In this document: piece by piece, positions 40,040 to 48,779 of the stretch
How positions within the stretch are numbered: the first letter of the stretch is position 1
How the letters are laid out: every line of letters begins with the position of its first letter
NCBI GenBank assembly: GCA_934277615.1
Contig: CAKQUV010000003.1
Coordinates: 62,001 to 126,000, forward strand
Reading direction: 5' to 3'
Source of the DNA: an uncultured Clostridia bacterium
Lineage (GTDB): Bacteria > Bacillota > Clostridia > Christensenellales > CAG-917
DNA length: 64,000 nt
Notes under the pieces: generated by a model
The model's database searches: none
The model's input: the letters and a program-made list of their open reading frames with translations, nothing else
What the model was told of the DNA's origin: nothing
Program-made: the position numbers and the translations under genes

Positions 40040-41638
40040 TTGAAAAAATTTAGAATAGCGGTTTTGTGCGTTCTTTTGATATGCGTCTTATCAGTATTCT
40101 TGACGGCGTGTAATGCTGACGATACTAAATCGTTTAAGTATGGTGGAAACCCCGCAACTACGGTTTATTATGACAGTGCAACGAACACGAGCAGTGTAAA
40201 GATTCTTCTTTATTTGAAGAACGACGGAGGTGCTACTATAACTTCCGTTTCGATAAGTTGCTATTTCATCGACAATACGGGTAAAATCGTTGACCAAAAA
40301 AGCGAAGATTTTACAATTGAATTAAAGCCAAATATTACTCACGACAATTCGGGGACGTTCTCGTTGGTATTTGAAAACGTAAAAGGAAAGCCGGCAATGG
40401 TGGAAATCTACAACGCGACGGGTACTTTTGGAGTGACCAAAAAAGAAGAAAGGCAGGTTTGGTTGGACGAGAATTGGTGGATATGGTTTATCGTTGCGTA
40501 CGTGATTGTCGGTATCGTTATAGGCATACTTTGCGGTGTGTACGTAGGCGCTGAATTCGGAGAGTTTGACGAGGAGTTTTGGATGTCGTTGGCGTGCGGT
40601 CTATTGTGGCCTATCGGCGGAATAGTGCTTCTCGTTAATTATATAAAAGAGAAAAAAGAAGACGACGGCTATTACTACGAAGACTGCGACGACGAAGACG
40701 ATTATGAAGACGACGATGAATTCGACGACGACGGCTATGACGACGACTCCAAGGGCAAAAACCGCAATAGCGAACGTAAAAATGGTAAAAAATCAAAAGA
40801 AGATAAGAATATAAAAAGCGAAATTCCGAAAATCAAAATGAGCGATATTGCGGGGTTAGACGAGGCAAAAGAGTCGTTTAACGATAGAGTAATTTTGCCC
40901 ATAAAACACAAAAAACTCTTTGCAAAATACGGCAAACAAGTTGGTGGCGGTATCTTGTTATACGGTTTGCCCGGTACGGGAAAAACGATGTTTGCACAAG
41001 CGGTTGCAAACGAACTGAAAGCGTCGTTTTTCAGCGTCAAGTGCTCTGATATACTTTCCAAATGGTACGGTGAAAGCGAGAGCAACGTAAAAGAATTGTT
41101 TGCAAAAGCAAGAAAAGAGCCTATATCGGTTATATTCTTTGACGAATTTGAGGCAATCGGTGCAAAACGTAAAGAATCACCTTTTGACACAAATCTTTCA
41201 ACCGTTCAAGAGATACTTGCACAAATGCAAGGCATCGAAAGAAGCAAAAACACGTTGTTGGTGCTTGCCGCAACGAACTGCCCTTGGAATATCGACGGAG
41301 CACTTTTGCGCCCTGGTAGATTCAACGAAAAAATCTACGTTCCGTTGCCCGATAAAGAAGCAAGATTGTTTATTCTTAAAAAGGAACTTTCAAAAATCAC
41401 GTTGGCAGAAGACGTTTCATTGAATGAAATTGCGGATAGACTTGACAATTACAACGGATCGGACGTTTCGGAATTCTGCGAACAATGCAAATTGACGGTG
41501 ATAAAGAAAGAGTTGTCAAAAGAAAAAGCTGTTTTGGATATAGAAGACGTCGACGTTGTTTTGAATAAAGTGCACTCGTCCGTTTTGGAAGAGGATGTTG
41601 AAAAAATGGAAGAATTTAGAGAAAACAACGGTCTATAA
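40040..41638 (+). CDS. Lipoprotein-like membrane protein with cytosolic AAA+ ATPase domain
   Basis: A 532-residue protein of unusual architecture. Signal peptide with lipobox VFLTAC (C24); an extracytoplasmic beta-rich domain (25-140); two hydrophobic helices (about 146-172 and 182-203); a very acidic Asp/Glu/Tyr linker (207-236); a basic stretch; then an AAA+ domain with Walker A GLPGTGKT (309-316), Walker B VIFFDEFE (364-371), sensor ATN (411-413) and RPGRF arginines (424, 427), most like Vps4/katanin/FtsH-type modules. No protease motif follows. It may couple ATP-driven remodelling to an envelope signal (inference). Start TTG at 40040, fixed by AGGAGG; the frame is open upstream but without ribosome site. 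Confidence 0.82.
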   Translation: MKKFRIAVLCVLLICVLSVFLTACNADDTKSFKYGGNPATTVYYDSATNTSSVKILLYLKNDGGATITSVSISCYFIDNTGKIVDQKSEDFTIELKPNITHDNSGTFSLVFENVKGKPAMVEIYNATGTFGVTKKEERQVWLDENWWIWFIVAYVIVGIVIGILCGVYVGAEFGEFDEEFWMSLACGLLWPIGGIVLLVNYIKEKKEDDGYYYEDCDDEDDYEDDDEFDDDGYDDDSKGKNRNSERKNGKKSKEDKNIKSEIPKIKMSDIAGLDEAKESFNDRVILPIKHKKLFAKYGKQVGGGILLYGLPGTGKTMFAQAVANELKASFFSVKCSDILSKWYGESESNVKELFAKARKEPISVIFFDEFEAIGAKRKESPFDTNLSTVQEILAQMQGIERSKNTLLVLAATNCPWNIDGALLRPGRFNEKIYVPLPDKEARLFILKKELSKITLAEDVSLNEIADRLDNYNGSDVSEFCEQCKLTVIKKELSKEKAVLDIEDVDVVLNKVHSSVLEEDVEKMEEFRENNGL

Positions 41639-41640
41639 AA

Positions 41641-41676
41641 ACAAACGCCCCGTATTGCGGGGCGTCTGTTTTTTTG
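41641..41676 (+). terminator. Intrinsic terminator
   Basis: ACGCCCCG pairs with CGGGGCGT (41645-41652 with 41658-41665), extended weakly, followed by a run of eight T. Confidence 0.88.
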
Positions 41677-42073
41677 TAAAGAAGATAATTTGGAGAAATC
41701 ACCGTTTTTGAGATGAGATTTGGTGATGTTGGTCTATGTTGTGGCTTCGCCTTGTTCGGATATGATTATATGAGAAAATCGGCGTTTAGTCAATAAAAAC
41801 GTGAAACTTTTTTCATATTTTCATAAAATTTAATTAGATTCGTCGCTTTCGGCTTCGGATACCGATAAAAGCCGTCTATTTATTGATATATTTATACAAA
41901 TATTTTTGTGTAGAATATGGACAAGGGTATTTTTTAATGTTACTATATATACAAAAGTAACGATATTTGTATATGTGTGTCGTTATTTGTGAAAGAACGC
42001 AAAAGTGCGATTTTTGTTTTTCTTTCTGTTCTGCAACACAAGGGGCTATGCCCGATTATTATAGGAGAATTAT
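41677..42073. other. Gene-free AT-rich spacer
   Basis: About 400 bases with no plausible gene on either strand. It is AT-rich in the second half and holds an inverted repeat GTTACT...AGTAAC (41939-41944 with 41956-41961), possibly an operator for the dehydratase operon. The end carries TAGGAGA, the ribosome site of the next gene. Confidence 0.5.
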
Positions 42074-43276
42074 ATGAGAGACTTAAAGCATCTGCTTTAC
42101 TTCGAGAACCTTTTGACGGAAGCCAACAACGAGCTCGTCAAAAAAGCGGTTCAAGAGGACGGCAAACTTGCACTCGGCTACACCTGCTATCACGTACCCG
42201 AAGTGTTGCTCAATCTCGACAACTGCGTAAGCGTAAGACTTCGCGCGCCTCGCACGGGATCGGTGGACATCGCAACATACTATTTGAGTCCGTTTATTTG
42301 CGGATACGCCAAGGCTTTGCTTGAAAGAGGCATCGAGGGCGGTTACGGATTTTTGTCGGCTTTGTTCTCGGGCGAAACGTGCAGCGAGATGAACCGTACA
42401 ATAGAGCATTTCGAACTCTTGCAACTTGTCGATAACGAGAAGTTCTTTGTGAGCATTTTCGATATGCCGTTCAAGACCAATCAACATTGCCTTGACAGCT
42501 ACGTCAATCAAATGCGCCTCAAAGTGCTAGACAAACTCAAAGACGGCTATGGCGTGGATACCTCAGACGAGGCTATGCGTAAGGCGGTGGAACTCCACAA
42601 CAGAGTTTGCAGAGCGATTACGCAAATCGGAGAATTCAGGAAAGAAGAAAATCCGCGCATTACGGGATATGAATTCCACGTACTTTGCGTGGCGAGCTAC
42701 TGCTGCCCGAAATATCTCATTGTTGATAAGCTCGAAGAAACTTTGGAAGAACTCAAGACGCGCGAGCCCGATAAAAAGAAATTCTACAGGGCAAGAGTGG
42801 TGCTTGTGGGCAGCGAGATGGACGATCCCGATTTCACCAAATTGTTTGAGGACAGCGGCGCGTTTGTGTGCGCGGACAGATATTGTTTCGGCTCATTCCC
42901 CGGAAGAGAAGAGATTATTCTCAACGACGACGAGGACGTGCTTACGCAAATCTGCCGCCATTATATGAAAACCTGCCAATGCCCGAGATATATGGAGCAC
43001 GAAAAGGTTGAGGACAGGCGTCAGTTTGTAAAACATCTCGTGGATGAATTCCATGCGGACGGCGTTGTATACGAGCAACTTAAGTTCTGCGAATACTGGG
43101 GCTACGAGCGTGCGCTTGCTTCGTACATTATGACCAACGAATTCGGCATTCCGTCCATTGCAATCGATCGTCAATATACGGCTAATGCGTCCGGACAATT
43201 GCGTACTCGTATCCAGGCGTTTGTCGAAAGCCTCGAAATCAAACATATTCAAAAAGCCAAAAAGGCGAAGGAGTGA
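42074..43276 (+). CDS. 2-hydroxyacyl-CoA dehydratase family subunit (shorter)
   Basis: A 400-residue member of the HgdB/FldC/BcrC family, iron-sulfur proteins performing ATP-driven radical dehydration of 2-hydroxyacyl-CoA or reduction of aromatic-type acyl-CoA. Early conserved GYTCYHVPEVLL and later CCPKY and CEYWG segments supply likely cluster cysteines. The next two genes encode the second subunit and the activator, a complete three-component set. The substrate is unknown: amino-acid fermentation (2-hydroxyglutarate, lactate, phenyllactate) is typical in Clostridia. Start: ATG after TAGGAGA. Confidence 0.85.
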   Translation: MRDLKHLLYFENLLTEANNELVKKAVQEDGKLALGYTCYHVPEVLLNLDNCVSVRLRAPRTGSVDIATYYLSPFICGYAKALLERGIEGGYGFLSALFSGETCSEMNRTIEHFELLQLVDNEKFFVSIFDMPFKTNQHCLDSYVNQMRLKVLDKLKDGYGVDTSDEAMRKAVELHNRVCRAITQIGEFRKEENPRITGYEFHVLCVASYCCPKYLIVDKLEETLEELKTREPDKKKFYRARVVLVGSEMDDPDFTKLFEDSGAFVCADRYCFGSFPGREEIILNDDEDVLTQICRHYMKTCQCPRYMEHEKVEDRRQFVKHLVDEFHADGVVYEQLKFCEYWGYERALASYIMTNEFGIPSIAIDRQYTANASGQLRTRIQAFVESLEIKHIQKAKKAKE

Positions 43277-43279
43277 CCT

Positions 43280-44824
43280 ATGGCAAAGAAAAAATACGGC
43301 GGTTACAAAAATCTTCACGAGGACAAAACGGGTTTGCTCAAACACCGTGAATGGCGTGGTTTCAAGGACACTCTCGTCGATTATTGGCGTTGGCTTGTAA
43401 CTTGGAAAGACATGGTAGTAATGGTTCTCAAAAACCCGATTGCGGTTGTCAAAGGGCTTTGGCGCTATCGTTGGATGGCGACGTATCTTTCCACTCCTGC
43501 GTTCGTGGATCGCCACACCGAAGGCTTGCGCGGACCGCAACTTCTCATGACGCACCTTCATTTCAATATGATTGTTAAGCACGCAACGGGGCTTATCCTC
43601 ACGGCGTTCGAAGCGGACGAAAAGATGTTCCCAAAGAACAAAAAGAGCAAAAAACTCGTCTGCATCGACGAGCTTATTCCCGTTGAGTTTATCGCAGGAT
43701 TCCCCAATCTCAAAGCGTACCCGATGCAAACCATGCCTATCTTCCTTTCGAGCATGGTTGATCAACTCGTCGTGCCTCCTTATCTCGACGCAATCGAGAG
43801 CTTTGGCGTGCCGGCGGACGTTTGCCCTCTTCCCAGCGCAGAGGCAGGCGTGTGCGTTGAAGACGATTATCCCAAGCTCGGCACTTGTATGATCACCTGC
43901 AATATGCCTTGCGACGGATCCATTATGACGACAACCTTTCAGGACAGATATTTCAGACTTCCCACACACGTGTACAACGTGCCTTTGAGATATAAGGGAG
44001 AGGACGTTCAGGAATACGCCGTCGAGGAAATCAAGGAAATGATAAAATTTGTGGAAGATCAGACGGGAGAAAAGTTTGATTGGGACGCATTTATCAAGGC
44101 TCTTGAAAGATACAATAAGCAACTCGATTTCGAATTGCAAAAGTGGGAAGTAAACAAGACCAAGTATCCGCAAATGACGGGCGCGACGTTCTGGCTTTAC
44201 AGACTTTATTACTATCACCTTTCCGGCGGTTTCGACAAGAGATTCCTCAAAGTCGATAAGAAAGTCAACAAGATTATGCTCAAAGCGTACGAGAAGAAAA
44301 CTCCCGCGAGCAAGGAAATGCGCCATAGAGCAATCGTGTGGAGTTGCCCTGCAAACTATTATACGTCTTTTGCAAACTGGCTTGAAAACTGCTGGGGCAT
44401 CAACGTGGTTATGGATATGGAAACTATGATTTCCTATCTCAAATTCCGCACAGATACGCACGAGCACGCTTTGCAAGACCTTGCAAAGACTTATCAACGC
44501 GCAACTATGCGTACTCACACCAAAGGCGGTTACGCCAACGTGCTCAACGAGTGCTGGCGCGTTGCGGAAGAGTACAACGTCGATACCATTATCATGTACG
44601 ACCAGATTTCATGCAAAGGTATGGACGGACTTGTCGGTATCTTCGACGAGCAAGCGCGCGAGAGAGGGTACAACTTCATTTGGGTGCAACAAGACCTTAT
44701 GGACAGCAGAACAATATCCAGACGCGATATGCGTGAGCAGGTCAACAAGTATATGACCACGGTTTTGCAAGAAAAACCGATTGACGAAAGTCTCCTGGAC
44801 TTCGACGACACACAAGCGTGGTAA
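43280..44824 (+). CDS. 2-hydroxyacyl-CoA dehydratase family subunit (longer)
   Basis: A 514-residue partner of the preceding subunit, starting three bases after its stop. It carries the family folds with an N-terminal extension of about 100 basic, aromatic-rich residues. Likely cluster or substrate cysteines are in CNMPCDGS, WSCPANYY, ENCWG and DQISCKG. Most characterised subunits of this family have 370-420 residues, so this one is unusually long and the substrate may be novel. The VEFIAG and NVPLRY segments resemble the HgdA-type pattern. Confidence 0.82.
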   Translation: MAKKKYGGYKNLHEDKTGLLKHREWRGFKDTLVDYWRWLVTWKDMVVMVLKNPIAVVKGLWRYRWMATYLSTPAFVDRHTEGLRGPQLLMTHLHFNMIVKHATGLILTAFEADEKMFPKNKKSKKLVCIDELIPVEFIAGFPNLKAYPMQTMPIFLSSMVDQLVVPPYLDAIESFGVPADVCPLPSAEAGVCVEDDYPKLGTCMITCNMPCDGSIMTTTFQDRYFRLPTHVYNVPLRYKGEDVQEYAVEEIKEMIKFVEDQTGEKFDWDAFIKALERYNKQLDFELQKWEVNKTKYPQMTGATFWLYRLYYYHLSGGFDKRFLKVDKKVNKIMLKAYEKKTPASKEMRHRAIVWSCPANYYTSFANWLENCWGINVVMDMETMISYLKFRTDTHEHALQDLAKTYQRATMRTHTKGGYANVLNECWRVAEEYNVDTIIMYDQISCKGMDGLVGIFDEQARERGYNFIWVQQDLMDSRTISRRDMREQVNKYMTTVLQEKPIDESLLDFDDTQAW

Positions 44825-44853
44825 TTTAAAATAATAAAAGGTAGGATACTATT

Positions 44854-45654
44854 ATGAAATATTTTGGCGGATGCGACGTAGGATCAACCTACACCAAAGC
44901 AGTTATATTGGATGAAAACGGAAAGATGGTTGCAGATACCACCATCAAGAGCAAAATCAACGCGGCGCTCTCTGCAGAGGCTGCCATGACGGAAGTAGTT
45001 AACGCCGTTCCCGAACTCAAGGGCGACGTTAAAAACCTCACATACCTCGTCGGTACGGGTTACGGCCGTAACAAGGTTGCAACTGCAGACGAAAACATAT
45101 CCGAAATCTCTTGCCACGCAATGGGCGTACACGTTACGGATCCGAGCGTCAAGGCAATCATCGATATCGGCGGACAGGACATCAAGGGTATCGCAATCGA
45201 CACGGACGGTACTGTCAAAAACTTTGCAATGAACGACAAGTGCGCGGCAGGTACGGGCAGATTCTTTGAGGCTATGGCAAGATCTTTCGAGATGTCCCTC
45301 AGCGACTTCTCCAAGCTCTCCCTCAAAGCAAAGAACGTCATCCCCATCTCCGCACAATGCACGGTTTTTGCAGAGTCAGAGGTCATCTCGCTCGTCGGCG
45401 AAGGCAAGCCTATGGACGAAATCGCAGCAGGCATCGAGATGTCCGTTGCAAAGAGATGTTTCGTTATGGCAAAGAAAGCGGGCGCAACGGATAGCATCAC
45501 GCTTACGGGCGGCTGCGCAAAGAACGACGGCTTGAAACAAGCAATAGAGCAAGTGCTTAAAATCAAGGTTATAGAGCTCAAGACCGATCCGCAACTTATG
45601 GGTGCGCTCGGCGCGGCGGAATACGCAAGACAAAAGGGCTTGGCAAAGGCGTAA
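44854..45654 (+). CDS. 2-hydroxyacyl-CoA dehydratase activator ATPase
   Basis: A 266-residue ASKHA-fold ATPase (HgdC/BadF family) that injects an electron into the dehydratase using two ATP. GCDVGSTYTK is the phosphate-1 motif, DIGGQD the phosphate-2 motif, and LTGGCAKN the adenosine motif. The homodimer-bridging [4Fe-4S] ligands are the cysteines in NDKCAAGTGR and SAQCTVFAESE. Standard length. It completes the reductase system encoded upstream; a GGTAGGAT site precedes the ATG. Confidence 0.95.
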   Translation: MKYFGGCDVGSTYTKAVILDENGKMVADTTIKSKINAALSAEAAMTEVVNAVPELKGDVKNLTYLVGTGYGRNKVATADENISEISCHAMGVHVTDPSVKAIIDIGGQDIKGIAIDTDGTVKNFAMNDKCAAGTGRFFEAMARSFEMSLSDFSKLSLKAKNVIPISAQCTVFAESEVISLVGEGKPMDEIAAGIEMSVAKRCFVMAKKAGATDSITLTGGCAKNDGLKQAIEQVLKIKVIELKTDPQLMGALGAAEYARQKGLAKA

Positions 45655-45664
45655 GGAGGCAAAT

Positions 45665-45865
45665 ATGATATCAACGGCATTGTCCGCACTCGGCGGAGGC
45701 GCAATCGCAGGTATAGTGCTAGGCAGTATTGCAGGATTACTGTTGCTGTTCTTCCTCGTTACCTTTACGATTTATTGGTTCAACCTTGACATGAAGTTCA
45801 TTTATTGGTTTTACAATAAAATGAAAAAGCACTACGACCATATGGAAAGACAAAGAAGGCTGTAA
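45665..45865 (+). CDS. Small single-helix membrane protein
   Basis: A 66-residue protein with a glycine-rich start, one long hydrophobic helix (about 13-40) and a basic/aromatic C-terminal tail (YWFYNKMKKHYDHMERQRR). AAGGAGG precedes the ATG, ten bases after the activator stop, and a terminator follows, so it is the last gene of the dehydratase operon. Function unknown; its place suggests anchoring or regulating the reductase at the membrane. Confidence 0.75.
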   Translation: MISTALSALGGGAIAGIVLGSIAGLLLLFFLVTFTIYWFNLDMKFIYWFYNKMKKHYDHMERQRRL

Positions 45866-45868
45866 GTT

Positions 45869-45897
45869 AAAAAGCAAGGCAAATTGCCTTGCTTTTT
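45869..45897 (+). terminator. Intrinsic terminator
   Basis: AAAAAGCAAGGC pairs with GCCTTGCTTTTT (45869-45880 with 45886-45897), loop AAATT. Confidence 0.88.
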
Positions 45898-45954
45898 CAA
45901 TAGAACGGATTGGGCTATCGCATAGCGCCAATTTAATTAATCGCAAATCGCATA

Positions 45955-45983
45955 TTGAATATTTTGTGATTGAGGGTTATAAT
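45955..45983 (+). promoter_or_regulatory. Sigma-A promoter of the YhhN gene
   Basis: TTGAAT (45955-45960), 17-bp spacer, TATAAT (45978-45983). Confidence 0.75.
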
Positions 45984-46018
45984 ATTTTCGTAAACAATCC
46001 AAAACGGAGGGGAAAATT

Positions 46019-46792
46019 ATGTTACCGTATTTTTTGTTTGTAGTGGGCATGGTTATGCTCGTGCTGTTTTTGATTGCAAGAGATAAAAAATCTTCTATGC
46101 TCGCTATAATTTTAAAGACCGTAACTTCGCTCTTTTTCATTGCAACGGGACTTGCCGCAATGGTGGAAAACGGCGTTGCCAACGACCTTGGCAAGATTGC
46201 TTTGCCGTGCGCGCTCGTGTTGATGGGACTCGTGCTCGGTATGGTGGGGGATATCACTCTTGATTTCAAGATTTACTTCAAGGGCTTGGAAGGCGAATAC
46301 GCCAATGCAGGGAAGGACAAAGACAGCATGATGTATTTCGGTATGCTCGCATTCGGCATCGGGCACGTGCTTTATATCACGTCTATGGCAATTCGTTTCC
46401 CGGGTGCTGAAATGAACGTGCTTTGGTCCGCGCTCGTGTCGCTCGGTGTGGTTGCGGTTATGTTCGTCGTGTGCATATTCGCACTCAAAATGCAGTTTGG
46501 AAAATTCCTCGTGCCCAGCATAATCTATGCGTTCTTGCTCTGCTGGTTTGTCGTGATGTCCGCAATGTACGTGAAACCTGCAAACGCTTCTACTTCCTCA
46601 ATCGTGTTGCTCGTCGGCTCAATACTCTTCGTAGTGTCGGATATGGTGCTTTCCATGACCTACTTCAGCAAGCCTGCCGATTATGAAAAACAAGGCGCAC
46701 TCAATCCCGAATCTCGCCTTATGATAGTAGTCAATCACGTTACCTATTATCTTGCGCAATTCCTCATCGCTTTGTCTTTGCTCTTCATCTGA
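46019..46792 (+). CDS. YhhN family membrane protein (lysoplasmalogenase-like)
   Basis: A 257-residue polytopic membrane protein with about eight hydrophobic helices. KTVTSLFFI, GDITLD, FGIGHVLYI, SDMVLS and NHVTYYLAQFLIA are YhhN/TMEM86-type blocks. Characterised relatives hydrolyse the vinyl-ether bond of lysoplasmalogens; plasmalogens are common in anaerobic Clostridia, which fits. GGAGGGG precedes the ATG. Single gene between terminators. Confidence 0.85.
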   Translation: MLPYFLFVVGMVMLVLFLIARDKKSSMLAIILKTVTSLFFIATGLAAMVENGVANDLGKIALPCALVLMGLVLGMVGDITLDFKIYFKGLEGEYANAGKDKDSMMYFGMLAFGIGHVLYITSMAIRFPGAEMNVLWSALVSLGVVAVMFVVCIFALKMQFGKFLVPSIIYAFLLCWFVVMSAMYVKPANASTSSIVLLVGSILFVVSDMVLSMTYFSKPADYEKQGALNPESRLMIVVNHVTYYLAQFLIALSLLFI

Positions 46793-46832
46793 AACGATTG
46801 CGAAAGCAAGCAAGGATTGTAAAAAACAACCT

Positions 46833-46870
46833 AAAAAGGCAGATAAAATCAATTTTTTATCTGCCTTTTT
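46833..46870. terminator. Bidirectional intrinsic terminator
   Basis: AAAAAGGCAGATAAAA pairs with TTTTATCTGCCTTTTT (46833-46848 with 46855-46870). It lies between the convergent YhhN gene and the unknown gene on the minus strand. Confidence 0.85.
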
Positions 46871-46957
46871 ATATAATTTTTTTGTTAAAAATGGTGTTTT
46901 TTTGTGTTTTTTCGTACTTTTTATGTCAGTTTCAAGAGGCTTTGGGTTTGAGATTTG

Positions 46958-47698
46958 CTATTTTACGATTTCGCCGTTGCGCGCGGATTGATAGATTATC
47001 CAGTATCCGCCGTCGCCCACGGGGAGCCATACGCAAGCGTTCTTGAGTTCTTTGGGCGGCTCGGCTTTCGAGGGCGACGGCACGCCGTAGCATATAAACG
47101 ACGGCTCCTCCTCGTTGAAAAGCACGCCCACGACGTAGTAGCCGTCCTTTACGTCCACGTGTACCCATTCGGAATTTGGAACGGCGTCGCAAAGCGCGTC
47201 CTCGCGCGGATAGCACACAAACATTTCGTCGATTTGCGGTTTGACTGCATAATAGAAGTTGTTGCCGTCGTACTTTGTCCACTCGCTCATTACAAGCACG
47301 TCGTCGAGGGAAGGTTCTTCCTTTTCGGATGCTTGAACGGTGCGCTCTTTTGCTTTGTCTATGCTCTTTTTTAATGTGTCGCGCTTGTTGCTTTCGTCGA
47401 TTTTTGCAAGCGCTTTGCTCTTGGATATATTGCCTCCGAACATTGTCAACGAACTTGACCTGACTACGCAACCATAATCGTCTTTTGCACAAAACGGCAC
47501 TTCAAACGCCGTATTGGTGTCGTTAAGTTTGATTTTTGCGATATTCTCGCCCACGATATAAAGCGTTGCGTTGCTCGGACGGAAGTCTAGATTGCAGTTG
47601 CCTTTGATATAATCCGTCTTGCCGACCACGCTTTGAAGCTTGACTAAGCCTTTGTGTCCGCCGCCGGTAAGCACCACGATTTCTTTTTTGTTGTCCAT
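46958..47698 (-). CDS. Hypothetical soluble protein
   Basis: A 246-residue protein I do not recognise. Its N-terminal half looks beta-rich (LTGGGHKGLVKLQSVVGKTD and following), then a lysine/glutamate-rich hinge (about 115-150) and a C-terminal beta-rich domain ending in WLPVGDGGYWIIYQ. No signal peptide, TM or catalytic motif. The ATG at 47698 follows AGGTGAAG on the minus strand. Divergent from the MBL hydrolase gene. Confidence 0.7.
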   Translation of the reverse strand: MDNKKEIVVLTGGGHKGLVKLQSVVGKTDYIKGNCNLDFRPSNATLYIVGENIAKIKLNDTNTAFEVPFCAKDDYGCVVRSSSLTMFGGNISKSKALAKIDESNKRDTLKKSIDKAKERTVQASEKEEPSLDDVLVMSEWTKYDGNNFYYAVKPQIDEMFVCYPREDALCDAVPNSEWVHVDVKDGYYVVGVLFNEEEPSFICYGVPSPSKAEPPKELKNACVWLPVGDGGYWIIYQSARNGEIVK

Positions 47699-47810
47699 AT
47701 CTTCACCTCGTATAAAGGTATGCCTCGGCGTTGGTAAAAATGAGGATATTTTTTGATTTACGTCTTGAAAAATCGCGCATTTCGAGATATATTGAATGTA
47801 GGAGAATATT

Positions 47811-48635
47811 ATGGGAAAAAGAGTTATGCGCACGGACTATCCCGTGCAAGAGATTGCAAAAGATACCTATAAAATAAGCGACTTCGGCATCGCCAACTGC
47901 TATTTGCTTGTTGGACAGGAAAAGGCGTTGCTTATCGATTGCGGACTCGGAATCGGCGATATAAAAGGTTGCGTTGAACATATCACGGACAAACCGCTTA
48001 TAGTTGTTGGCACGCACGGACATGTCGACCACGTCGGCGGCGACGGCGCGTTTGACGAGATATATCTGCATACGCTCGATACCGGGCGCAATTATCGTTT
48101 TCAGATAGGCAAAACGTTGCGCAGGTTGTTTTTGGCGGCGAGCAAAGGCGTAGCGGATAAATCCATAAAATCCAAAGACCTCGTTATATACAAAAAACGT
48201 CCGCGCGTTATAGGAATAGAGGACGGGCACGTCTTTTCGCTCGGCGGAAGGGATGTGAAAGTCGTTCATTCCACAGGACATACGCTCGGAAGCATTTTGC
48301 TGATTGACGACAATACAAAAATCGCATTTGTGGGCGACAATATGAGCCCGTCGCTTTGGCTGTTTTTGCCGCACGCCTCGACTGTTGAAGAGTGGATTGA
48401 AAGTGCGCAAAGAATAAGAGAATTGGCTAACGAATACAGGATATTCTGGGGGCACGAGGGCGGCGAGTTGACAACGACGCTTATAGACCGCAACATTCAA
48501 CTTGCAAAAGAGATACTTGCAAAATACAAGCGCAACAGGCACGTGTTTTATGTCAAATTTTATCCTTGCAACGACAGAGTGAACGGCAGTATCGTTTTCA
48601 GATTGGCAAGGATTTTTAAAAAGAAAAAGAAATAA
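47811..48635 (+). CDS. Metallo-beta-lactamase-fold hydrolase
   Basis: A 274-residue cytosolic hydrolase. THGHVDHVGG (about 68-77) supplies the HxHxDH metal ligands; a later histidine lies in STGHTLGS (about 155), the bridging aspartate in VGDNMSP, and the last in WGHEGG. Likely an ester or thioester hydrolase of the glyoxalase-II-like branch; substrate unknown. GTAGGAG precedes the ATG. Ends at a bidirectional terminator. Confidence 0.9.
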   Translation: MGKRVMRTDYPVQEIAKDTYKISDFGIANCYLLVGQEKALLIDCGLGIGDIKGCVEHITDKPLIVVGTHGHVDHVGGDGAFDEIYLHTLDTGRNYRFQIGKTLRRLFLAASKGVADKSIKSKDLVIYKKRPRVIGIEDGHVFSLGGRDVKVVHSTGHTLGSILLIDDNTKIAFVGDNMSPSLWLFLPHASTVEEWIESAQRIRELANEYRIFWGHEGGELTTTLIDRNIQLAKEILAKYKRNRHVFYVKFYPCNDRVNGSIVFRLARIFKKKKK

Positions 48636-48718
48636 ACCGTGTTCAAAAATCGCACAAAGACGGCACGTACAGTGCAAAAATGTGCGGAAAAAGCGCTAAA
48701 AACATGCAAAAAACATAT

Positions 48719-48745
48719 AAAAAAGCGTCCCCTAAGGACGCTTTT
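48719..48745. terminator. Bidirectional intrinsic terminator
   Basis: AAAAGCGTCC pairs with GGACGCTTTT (48721-48730 with 48736-48745), loop CCTAA, with A/T runs on both sides, between converging genes. Confidence 0.88.
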
Positions 48746-48779
48746 CTTGCGATGATTTGAGCCTTTAATACGGATTTTA

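Noticed and set aside
42893..44518. 541-residue open frame on the minus strand
   Set aside because: It lies entirely antisense to the two 2-hydroxyacyl-CoA dehydratase subunit genes, has no ribosome site and no recognisable protein features; codon bias of the real genes keeps this frame open.
42074..44824. Benzoyl-CoA reductase
   Set aside because: The family overlaps, but the single-gene activator and two-subunit layout fit the 2-hydroxyacyl-CoA dehydratase type; there is no second activator subunit or aromatic degradation context.
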